Shown here piece by piece: positions 44,819 through 54,473 of a DNA stretch of 64,000 nt. Where the stretch lies: NCBI RefSeq assembly GCF_030704535.1, contig NC_081823.1:26590001-26654000 (forward strand), read 5' to 3'. The DNA comes from Vitis vinifera (taxonomy: Eukaryota; Streptophyta; Magnoliopsida; Vitales; Vitaceae). Below the pieces are notes generated by a model. It did no database searches and was not told the origin of the DNA. It worked only from the letters and a program-made list of their open reading frames with translations. Position 1 is the stretch's first letter. The number at the start of each line of letters is the position of its first letter. A program made the position numbers and the translations under genes.

Positions 44819-45257
44819 CTTTTCCTTCCTCCTTTTCTTTTAGTAAAGGTTAAACTTCTTATCACCAATAAACAAGAATACTTTAGAATTGAATCAATAA
44901 TATATAAACCTTAATAATTTCCAAGTAAACCCTCCTACTGGATTTTCATAGCGATCACTTTTCCTTCATCCTTTATTTTTAGTAAAGATTAAACTTTATA
45001 TCACCAATAAATAAACGTGAATAATTTAGAATTGAATCAATTATATATAAACCTTAACAACCTTCAAGCAAAACCCTCTTACTCAATTTCCCGATTTATA
45101 TGTATATATCTATATATATGTTACTTTTCCTTGATTCTTTTCTTTTCTTAAAGGTTAAACTTTACATCGAGCGAGAATGCTTTAGAATTGAATCAATTAT
45201 ATATAAACCTTTAACAACCTTCAAGCAAACTCTCTTACTCAATTTCCCCATCTATAA
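44818..45257. repeat. Three-copy tandem repeat, units 139-166 bp
   Basis: Copies begin acttttcctt at 44818, 44957 and 45123. All contain agtaaaggttaaactt-like text, tttagaattgaatcaat, atatataaacctt and ccttcaagcaaa-c-ctcttactc. The second copy gained an extra tatata stretch. Lies 0.7-1.1 kb upstream of OCT-c and is absent upstream of OCT-b. Confidence 0.85.
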
Positions 45258-45922
45258 AAAAAAAATCATCCCAAATATTGAACTTAAATTAATTTTGTGT
45301 TGTACACGTTGGTTGGTCTATTCATAGCCCATATATCGAGTTTTATCAAAATGAATTCGGAATTCGGTTGTGGACAAAATTTATACCAAGAATGGCATAT
45401 CAATTGGGCCATATCCATGCCATATAGAGAGAATTAATAATAAACATATATTATTAAAATTTTGATTTTAATAAATATTTGATTTTTTTTTTAAAGTAAT
45501 GAATAAGCATTATTGCTTTGTTGGATTCCCATTCTTTGAATTTTCCCTTTTCATTTAAATAATAAAAAAGGCTACTACATTTTTTTTCAAAAGAGACTGC
45601 TATTATCATCTTCATCTCTTTTATCCTTTTTTTTTTGGCCATCCTCTTCCCTGGATGACAAGTGATGGTTTGTACTATTCTTATATATAATAATTTATCA
45701 CATGATGAAAACGTAAAATGATTTCATAAAAATTAATCATTAAGAATTTATTAAAAGAAAAAATTATTCAATCCAATTCAACCCTTGTATAAGTTGTCCA
45801 TACGTAATAAGTGAGCCGGTCAGTGGGAAAGAAAATAAACCTAAACGGTCGAACCCATGAGACCGGCTATAAGAGAGCATCTTCACCACCCTACTCACAA
45901 ACACAAGCACAAGCTCACATAC
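45258..45922. other. Upstream region of OCT-c
   Basis: Non-coding. A TATA-like tataag (45868-45873) lies 55 bp before the ATG; the homologous OCT-b leader reads gtaagag instead. Similarity to the OCT-b upstream begins only at taagagagcatcttca. Confidence 0.55.
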
Positions 45923-47506
45923 ATGGCAGATTCAACCCCTCTCCTCTCTCAATCCCACCCGGCCGACCCAGAACCTCTACTCATCCCCAAACACCTCCCA
46001 TCCCTCGACGAAACTTTCGAGCGATACATAGGAGATTTTGGGTGGGCTCAGCTTCTTCAAGCCTTCCTTGTGTCTTTTGCCTGGGTCTTTGATGCTCAAC
46101 AAACCTTCATCAGCGTATTTACTGATGCTGAGCCTCCTTGGCACTGCACTGAACTCGGCACAGAGCTATGCACTTCCGTTTCTAACATCTGTCAGCTTCC
46201 CAAGGGCTCATGGGCGTGGGACCGGGCAGCGGACACCTCAATTGTATCGGAATGGACCCTTGTGTGTGCCGGTTCCATCATCAAGAGCCTCCCTGCGTCT
46301 TCCTTCTTCACGGGCTGCATGGTTGGTGGACTTGTTCTTGCCACACTCGCCGACTCATCCTTCGGCCGCAAAAACATGTTATTCTTTTCATGTCTCCTGA
46401 TGTCAGCTACTGGGATTTTGACTATTTTCTCCCCAAATGTTTGGATCTACTCTGGGTTTAGATTCCTTTCTGGGTTTGGGCGTGCCACCATTGGAACATG
46501 TGCTATTGTGTTGTCGACAGAGCTCGTTGGAAAACGGTGGCGTAGCCAGGTGGGGGTATGTGGTTTCTTCCTTTTCACACTAGGGTTCTTGTCCCTACCA
46601 GCCATAGCTTACTTAAGCAGAAGTTCCTCATGGAGATATCTTTATCTGTGGACTTCTGTTCCGGCATCGTTGTATTGTGTTTTAGTCCATTTCTTCGTTC
46701 GTGAGTCTCCTAGATGGCTTTTGGTGCGTGGCCGCAAAGAAGAAGCGGTGGCAACACTGAAAAGTATAGGGGCTGTAAACAATAGTAGCTTCACCTTAAG
46801 CTTCTCAGGATTGCCCTTTGAAGAAGAGGAAACTACAAATCTACATCTTTACTCTGTGATAAGCATCCTGCTGGAGAAAAGATGGGCTTTGCGGCGATTA
46901 TCTGCAGTCATGACAGTAGGATTTGGGGTGGGAATGGTGTACTATGGCATGCCGTTGGCGCTGGGAAACCTGCCTTTCAATCTCTACTGGAACGTTACTT
47001 TCAATGCCTTATCAGAGCTGCCCGCATCATTAATCGCTTTCTTCTTTATCGAGAGACTGAATAGGAAAAGTTCAGTGCTGGTTTTCACCATGACAAGTGG
47101 GGTTTGCAGTATCATGTGTGTGGTGATGGGTGAAGAATGGGCATCACTGAAGATTGGACTAGAACTGGTCTCATTCTTCAGCACATGCACCGCATTCGAC
47201 ATCTTACTAATATACACCATAGAGCTGTTTCCCACATGCGTTAGGAACTCGGCCATGGCGATGGTGAGGCAGGCGCTGGTGTTTGGGGGAGTGTTCTGCC
47301 CCGTTATAGTGGAAATCGGAAGGGGAAACGGGTACTTGTCGTATGGAGTTTTCGGAGTAGTGATAATAAGCTGTGGGCTGTTTGTGGGATGCTTGCCAGA
47401 GACAAAGGGTGGGACGCTTTGTGACACAATGGAGGAAGAAGAGAACAAGCAGAGAGCAGGCTCAGGATCAGGCACAGGCACAGGCACAGGCTCATCCTTG
47501 GCTTAA
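45923..47506 (+). CDS. OCT3-like: Organic cation/carnitine transporter, OCT family (copy c)
   Basis: 527 aa, intronless, intact. Start chosen at ATG 45923 (MADSTPLLSQS) because it aligns with copies a and b; an upstream in-frame ATG at 45857 would add 22 His/Lys-rich residues read from leader DNA. The MFS signature DSSFGRKNM is at 144-152, ESPRWLL at 261-267 and PETKG at 492-496, in register with copy b without indels. About 13 residues differ from copy b over the shared 508, for example L to V after QQTFIS, M to T after ASSFF and C to Y before SVIS. The C-terminus is unique: a Gly-Ser/Gly-Thr tail (GSGSGTGTGTGSS) made by a ggcaca/ggctca hexanucleotide repeat (about 47458-47497). It is downstream of and parallel to copy b. 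Same transport role inferred. Confidence 0.93.
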   Translation: MADSTPLLSQSHPADPEPLLIPKHLPSLDETFERYIGDFGWAQLLQAFLVSFAWVFDAQQTFISVFTDAEPPWHCTELGTELCTSVSNICQLPKGSWAWDRAADTSIVSEWTLVCAGSIIKSLPASSFFTGCMVGGLVLATLADSSFGRKNMLFFSCLLMSATGILTIFSPNVWIYSGFRFLSGFGRATIGTCAIVLSTELVGKRWRSQVGVCGFFLFTLGFLSLPAIAYLSRSSSWRYLYLWTSVPASLYCVLVHFFVRESPRWLLVRGRKEEAVATLKSIGAVNNSSFTLSFSGLPFEEEETTNLHLYSVISILLEKRWALRRLSAVMTVGFGVGMVYYGMPLALGNLPFNLYWNVTFNALSELPASLIAFFFIERLNRKSSVLVFTMTSGVCSIMCVVMGEEWASLKIGLELVSFFSTCTAFDILLIYTIELFPTCVRNSAMAMVRQALVFGGVFCPVIVEIGRGNGYLSYGVFGVVIISCGLFVGCLPETKGGTLCDTMEEEENKQRAGSGSGTGTGTGSSLA

Positions 47507-48440
47507 GCAATGACGTGTGGGATTGAAACGGTTTGATTTGTATTGAACGTAATTATAAATGCTCATTTTGTATTGTTGTGCGTTTCAGTATGTGTCTCTT
47601 TTTTATGCCGTTAAAGACTAGACAAGCAATGGTTGCTTAAAATTACAATGCATGCAAATCTAGTCTGGATGGTATATTTTAGAGTAATTAAGCTTCGTAG
47701 CGTCATCAATCTTTCTCAAATTTCAAGCCATCTTTGAAAAGAGAGAGACCATCTTCGAAAAGCGTGGAACACATGAAGTGGAAAGAGAATAAATGAATCA
47801 ACCACGAGGCTGTGTCTAGCTCCCTCTTTACTGAGACAAAATTAGACAAGTGGTGCGGACCCACTGCCCACTTATTTTTCCTTTTTCTCTGAAGGGATCT
47901 TCTTTTCAACCCCAATATAGCCCATCCCATCTTTAAAGATGCTGTCCTTAAATGGGTAAGTGTCAGATCCAAGCTCTTCACAGGACTCTCAATCATGATA
48001 CCCTGATTGAGTACAGTAGAAGCTGTAGCGCCAAAGTGGTGCATATGGTAGGATGAGATTTGTTTTATTTAGAATATTTTGTAAACTTAATTTCTTTATT
48101 TTAGTTTCGGAAGTGAATAATATCTATTTCCTAAAATGGATAAATTATTTATTGTAAAAGGAACCAATCCCCTTTAAAACTATTCTCTCTCCTCTCGCGT
48201 TGGCATCCAAACTAATCTATCGCCCCTGATTCTGATTCCTACGTCCGCCCCGGTTTCAAGCCATTGGTTCTCTATCTTCTGCTGACACTAGGATCCCCAA
48301 AAAGCGCCGTTGGTTCAACATTTTTTTAATGGGCAACAGAACTGGACCGCCGTATAGACCACAGATCACTTATGATTTTCTATTACTTTGCTGTCACATC
48401 ATTATATTTGTATGCTTTAATAATATTATTGTCCTTAGCA
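47507..48440. other. 3' flank of OCT-c
   Basis: No supported gene. The minus-strand frame 47706-48044 (112 codons) has no recognised domain. 48060-48320 has text resembling retrotransposon LTRs but no definable ends. Confidence 0.45.
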
Positions 48441-48461
48441 GGTCATGGGAACAATGGATAT

Positions 48462-48587
48462 GTCCAAAGTAGATGTGGCACATGGATGCTTATCATTATC
48501 ATTAATTGATAATGGTCCAAAATTAGACTTTGATATTGATCCCTCCACCTCATATGTCGTGGTTGCATGGTTGTCTCCTACATTCAA
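48462..48587. repeat. Duplicated segment B, left part (gypsy target site)
   Basis: Matches segment A at 44150-44270. Ends in ttcaa (48583-48587), the left target-site duplication of the gypsy element; its continuation resumes at 61364. Confidence 0.85.
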
Positions 48588-49958
48588 TGTCACGCCCCAA
48601 GACTCTTTTCAAGGGCGTGACGGTCATTTCACATTTCAAACTCGAAGACTTACAGTGTAACCTGACCCAAACAATTATCTTGTAATCGAAAATTATCAAT
48701 TACCAAATACATATTCAGAGTAGCAGAACAAAATCTAAAATCCTCAAAATTCAATTTCAAAACTAAAACATCCACTATCCAAAATCCATTGTCCAAATAT
48801 TTGCAAACTTAAACAATTCAAGTACTAGAACAAATTTCAAAATCTCCAAAACCCAACTTTGATCTAACATAAAATTTGAAGGATCAATATCCAAATAACT
48901 TCCAAATACCAAAAGATCCAAATAAACACAATTAACGGTTAAACAAAATTCAACATAAAATCCTAAGTCAAATCCTAATGATGATCATTCCTCAGCCTAG
49001 CCATCACTCCTCATCCGAACTAAGGGTACTTGAAAAGTAGTCAACAAATGGGAATGAGCTCACAGTCCAATAAGGAATATTAATGCAGTCCATGGATCAA
49101 ACATTTCAAACTCACTTGCAAAATAGGAGATATTGTAATCAATCATTTTCATAAAGTTGTGAGTAAATTTTATTTTTTTTGCCAATACATTCAAAATTTC
49201 TAACTGCATGCATTTATTTCTGATTCAAACAATTTCATATCAAATTCAGTCAAAACATTCCAATAATTTATTTACTCTGGTCATCAAACATCAAAGGGTG
49301 CCCAGTTAGGTGGGACTTTTCAAATGAGTGGCTAGCCTCAAATTGTTCCTTTAAGGTGGACAGAACCAAATACTACTAGTACTAGTAACCTCTAACCGAA
49401 ACCCCTAGAGGTTGGGGTTCAAATCAATTACATTCCCCACCAAGAAATGTAAAGGTCAACTATTATATCCCATTGACAATGGTCAAAAGTCAACTATTAT
49501 ATCCCGTTGATAAGGGCCAAACAAACCAGAGTCAAATATTTATTTCATTTATTCAAATTTACAACATATAATATCTCCATATTTATTTGTCAAAAACATA
49601 ATATAAAATTCTAACATACTTTTCATGTAAAACATGTTTGATCTATGCATAAAACGGAATATAACTCAAACGTTTTCAAATAATGTATATATATATATAT
49701 ATATAAATTGTTTCAAAAAAGAATTTAACAACTGTATTAATTTCCCTTACCTCAAAAGAAATCCTCAAAAACTTTAGAGAGAAAAATCTTGAAAATCTAC
49801 TATTCACCTAACAAAATATAAGATGAATAATTATTACTATTTATCTAAAATTATAGGTTTGACAATCCTAAAATTTTAGGTATTCAAATTATTATTATTT
49901 TTTATTTATGAAAGGGAATTTAATCTATTCATATTTTAAAAATTAATAAATTTCTAAT

Positions 49959-52900
49959 TGTGGACCCCGTATTGATTCTATTTTCGAAAATGATTTTATT
50001 GTTTGAAAAATGACTTGGAGTCGCCACTTATTTTTGTTTTATTTTTTTAAAAGGGTAAACAAAATAAGAAAGAAAAACCCTAAGCGTGACTCCTCGTTTT
50101 AGAAAAGGTGATCTACGAAAAACCGGATCGGGCTCGGGGGTCAAGTTATTTATCGGGAAGGTATGGTAAAAAAACCATAGCACCCCTCTAAGTCCCTAAA
50201 ATCGGGTTTCTACTAATAAAATGAAGTTGACATGGCAATCAGTAGGAAAATCAATAGATACTCAAATTGATCATGCGCGTATAAGAATCAAAACTCTCAA
50301 TAAAGAACGATTGAAGTGGGAGTGGGGCATACCTTGGCATCAAACGATTAATGAGCTATCAAGAGAGTGGGTTAGTACACAATTAAGAAATAATCTCATG
50401 CATGTCAGAGAGTAGGATAAATCAATCATGTATGATAATCTGATCAAACAATCAATCAATCAATCATGAAGTCACCCATGTTGGGCCCCCATCGAAGCCC
50501 GTTTATTTAGCATGACTTAATGTCATAGATTCCATTATTCTGGAATTATAAAAAATTTATTCATGCTTGTTGAAATCAAAAGGAGCAGAAGATCGTTTGA
50601 AAGCCAGAGTAGAATTAAAACTATTTGAGAGAAAATCGGATTTTCGAAATTTTATTTGAAAGATTGGAGTCTCGAAGATTATTCAAAAATTGGAGTTTTA
50701 GAGTTTATTTGAAAATCAGACTTTTAGAAATTAAATGTGAGAATGAAAATTTTAGAAATTAAATTTGAACGAGATTGGGATTTTGAAAATGATTTGAGAG
50801 CTCGGGATTTTAAATGAGTGGATAAATGGATGAGTGAATAAGTAAATGAATGAAATAATAACGATGGCGAAATAATAAAGATTAGGTAAATAATTGCGAG
50901 AGATGGAATTTTGGAAATTGGAAATTGGACTTAGAGATTGTAAATTTGAAGGATTATTTAGAGATGAAATTTTAAATAAAAGAACAAGTGAATAAATAAA
51001 TGAATGGAACGATAATAATAACGAAAATAATCATTAAACAAATAAATGCGAATAGTGGGATTTTTTATATTGGAAATTAGATTTGGAAGTCAGATTTTTG
51101 AAGAGTTGAACTTTGATGATTGGAATTTTTAAAAGAAATGAATAAATAAATAAATGGAATTATAATAATAATGACCAAAATAATATTTAAACGAACGAAA
51201 GTGAATAGTAGAATTTTTAAGAGTGAAAATTGAATTTAGAAGTCAGATTTTTAAAGAATTGAACTTTAATGATTGAAATTTTTAAAAAAAATTAATAAAT
51301 AAATATGGAATAATAATAATAATGACCAAAATAATATTTAAACGGCCGAAAGTGAATAGTAGAATTTTTGAGATTGAAAATTAAATTTAGAAGTCAGATT
51401 TTTGAAGAATTGAACTTTAATGATTGGAATTTTTAAAAGAAATTAATAAATAAATATGGAATAATAATAATAATGACCAAAATAATATTTAAACGGTCGA
51501 AAGTGAATAGTAGAATTTTTTAGATTGAAAATTAAATTTTAAAGTCAGATTTTTGAAGAATTAAACTTTAATGATTGGAATTTTTAAGGGAAATAAATAA
51601 ATGAATGAATAAATAGAATAATAATAATTAAAATAAATAATTAAAGAAAAGAATATGAATATTAGAATTTTTTGTAACGGGAAATTCAATTTCTGAAGTC
51701 GGGATTTCAAAAAAAATTTTAACGGAAATAATAATTAAATAAATGAACGTGAATATTGGAATTTTTGAGGTTGAAAATTAAATTTTAAAGTTTGAACCTT
51801 GGAAAATTAAATCTTAAAATTATGATTTTAGAAAGTAATTTTGATAATTAAATTTAAAAAAAAAATTGTTTCGGAAAATTGGAATTGGAAAATTAGAATT
51901 TTTGTAAACTAAATTTAGGATCAAATTTTAAAAGATTACTTCGAGAATGGTATTGTATATATATATATTTTTTTTAAAAAAGTAAAATAATGAATAAATA
52001 AATTAATAGATAAATAAATTTATAACTTTTGAATTGTAAGGGATTTTAGAGGGTTACTTGATAATATATATAAAATAAAAATAAAAAACAGAAAATGAAT
52101 AAGACAAGTAGGGAAATAGAACTTTTTAATGTCAAAGAGTTTTTATTTTTTTAAAACAAAATATGGCATTGCTGCAAGTGCACTGGAGAGTGGCCTTGCA
52201 TGCCATGCTAAAGAGAGAGAATGGGTCTCAAAGGCATGTTGTAGGTGTCCAAGGGACCCCTTAGATACGGATGGCTGCCCGATTTGGGCATAAGGTGCTA
52301 ACATGCCAACTAAAGCAATGTTGACAACCAACCCAACCGTGAAGATCTACAGTGTACAACTCAAATTCTTCCTAGAAGTCTTTGCCTCTCCATTGAACTT
52401 CCGCAAATGTGGCGCAACGAGAATCAAAGGCTATCCCCCTGCAAATCTAAATATCTCAGGAGAAGTACTCTCCGAATTCCAACACCCTTGGCAGCAATCA
52501 GCATATCGGAAGGAAAGCTGGTCCCTCAAGCCCGCGTCTCTCTCATAACCTCCAAAACAGAGCATCTATGGGCTGCCCCTCCCTCGGCACATCCCCTGTT
52601 TTCGTTATTCGGTTTGTCCGGGTGGGATAGAAAAGAAATGGGAACATTGGAAGCATAAATGGGTAGTGGAAATCTAAAAGATCTAAAGAATAATTGCTGA
52701 ATTTATCTTCTTATTATTAAACACATTGAATGGGGTTTATATAGATCATAAACATCCCAATCAGTTACAGTAAATATCCCACAAAACGTGGGCAAGTCAA
52801 ATACAATTTGTTACAACAAAAAACTAACAGCAAAGGAATAGCTCCTATGAGTGAGCTTCAATAAAATCCCATCTTACAATCACATTAACTTGCTTCTCAA

Positions 52901-53609
52901 TATTTAAACATTAAAACCAATACTCCATCTCATGCACCAGTATATGAAGTATTCAGTTCTTGAACAAATAAGAACATGAGAATGCATATGGCAAGAGGAA
53001 ATAAAACATGAGAATTGATTTCGAAAGCATTACATTCACTAACCCGTTTGCTGTCAACCCCAAAAATGGCTCCTAATGGTGTCTTCTGCTGCTTTACTGC
53101 TTAAACGAAGGCACTCCAAGCCCCCCCAGATCACCAACTCCGAGTTTTTCCCCTTTTTCTCTTCTTTGCCTTTTTTCTTTTTTCGTTCCTCTGTTCTGCT
53201 TCCTTTCTCTGCTATTTTTTTTTCCTTTTTTTGTTTTCGTTCCTCCTCCTAGCTTGCTCTCCAGCTCTGGGATCTCTCCAAGAAAAATCTCTAAAAACTC
53301 AATACTCTCCCCTGCTTCTTACTCCCCTACGAGTTGCCAACCTCCTTCCCTCTGCTCCCAAAATACCTCCTTGACCCCAGTTCCCCGGGCCCCCCTCCTC
53401 TTTTCTTCCTTGTTTTCCCCTTCCTCCGCAAGCCACTACCCACTCTCCTATTCGCCCCACAACAAGCATGGCCCCCTCAACCACCAACATGGCCATCCAT
53501 GCTTCCGTGTCCATGCTACCGGTCCCCTTCCAGAAAGGGGTCCCCCCTCTTACTTAGAAAAATCAAAAAAAGAATTCCACCATTTTTTTTTTATAAAAGA
53601 GGGTCTACA
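49959..53609 (+). mobile_element. Nested solo LTR of Ogre/Tat type, 3.65 kb
   Basis: Begins tgtggaccccg and ends gggtctaca, flanked by perfect ctaat duplications (49954-49958 and 53610-53614); the uninterrupted right LTR has a single ctaat at the homologous site. The text ggagtcgccactta ... cgggctcgggggtcaagtta ... gggaaggtatgg near the start matches the conserved beginning of Ogre/Tat LTRs (from memory). There is no coding region, and the first part does not recur at the end, so it is one LTR, probably left by LTR-LTR recombination. It contains a 151-bp tandem repeat (51030-51640), a TATA-like tttatatag near 52737 and a pyrimidine-rich leader-like stretch at 53130-53420. Short frames inside are not genes. 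Confidence 0.82.
51030..51640. repeat. 151-bp tandem repeat inside the solo LTR
   Basis: About four copies. The anchor acg-ncgaaagtgaatagtag falls at 51191, 51342 and 51493 (151-bp spacing), with a more diverged copy before (near 51036) and traces after. Each unit contains gaatttttnagattgaaaatt, agtcagatttttgaagaattgaac and taataataatgacc. Confidence 0.88.
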
Positions 53610-53852
53610 CTAATTCATATAAAACTGAATTTATTTATTTATTTATTTTAAAATTTATTTCTTGGGACACAACTTAATTAAACTATAATTTATTTCAATA
53701 ATTAATTTCTATGTTATTTTTTAACTTACGCTGATAATTATAATATAAAAAAAACTTTACTTCTTTTTTATTTAAAACTTCTATTCTCTCATTTTTTTTT
53801 TAAACATAAATTTTATTTCCAACAATACTCCATTATTGTCAACAAAATAATA

Positions 53853-53892
<40 letters not shown>

Positions 53893-54451
53893 CATTCTCC
53901 AATTCCATTAGTGTGCACACGCATTCTCCATTTTTTTTTTTTTAATCCTTAAGCTATTCTCCCATTCCACAGTGTGCACACGCGTCTTCCAAGTTTTTTT
54001 TTTCCCTAAAAACTTAAGAATTTCCAATTTCTAACAATAAATCAAAATCTTAAATTTTCACTATTTTGATATTAAAACGAATTAAAAAAAAATAAACTAA
54101 CCCTAATCTAGATTTGGGGTTTTTCCAAAAAAAAAATATATCTAATGTGCTTGAAATTAACTAATGAATCTAAAAAAATAATCTAGGGGTTAGAATCTTA
54201 CCTATAGAGGTTTGTTCTTCAAATCTTGAAATCTGACCTTAGCTTCATGTTCTCTAAAAACTCTCTGCGAACAAGAACGCGATTCAGAAAAGAATAGGAA
54301 GAAGAGAATTTTCTATTTATACGTAGGGTATTATTCGTAAAATTACTTTTTCACCCCTCTTCCATTTTATTAAATTAATTAATTAATTAATTTAATATCA
54401 TTATTATGAATTTCCTAAATTACCCTTTTAAAAAAAAACTTGGGCGTTACA

Positions 54452-54464
54452 TCCTCCCTTCTTT
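54452..54464 (-). other. Polypurine tract of the gypsy element
   Basis: In sense reads aaagaagggagga immediately before the 3' LTR start TGTAACGCCC, the expected place for plus-strand priming. Confidence 0.85.
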
Positions 54465-54473
54465 AACAAAAGT

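Larger units (their letters stand above)
48588..54451 (-). repeat. 3' LTR of the gypsy element, interrupted
   Basis: Matches the right LTR in two parts, 48588-49958 and 53610-54451 (together about 2.2 kb after removing the duplicated target), separated by the solo LTR at 49959-53609. By eye the two LTRs differ by a few percent with small indels, implying a moderately old insertion. Confidence 0.92.

Noticed and set aside
45811-46092. 93-codon frame overlapping the OCT-c start
   Set aside because: Out-of-frame shadow of OCT-c.
47706-48044. 112-codon minus-strand frame 3' of OCT-c
   Set aside because: No domain recognised, and no sign of splicing or a start context; kept as unclassified intergenic DNA.
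53254-53651. Pro/Ser-rich frames of 105-119 codons
   Set aside because: They lie in the pyrimidine-rich part of the Ogre/Tat-like LTR and resemble no protein.
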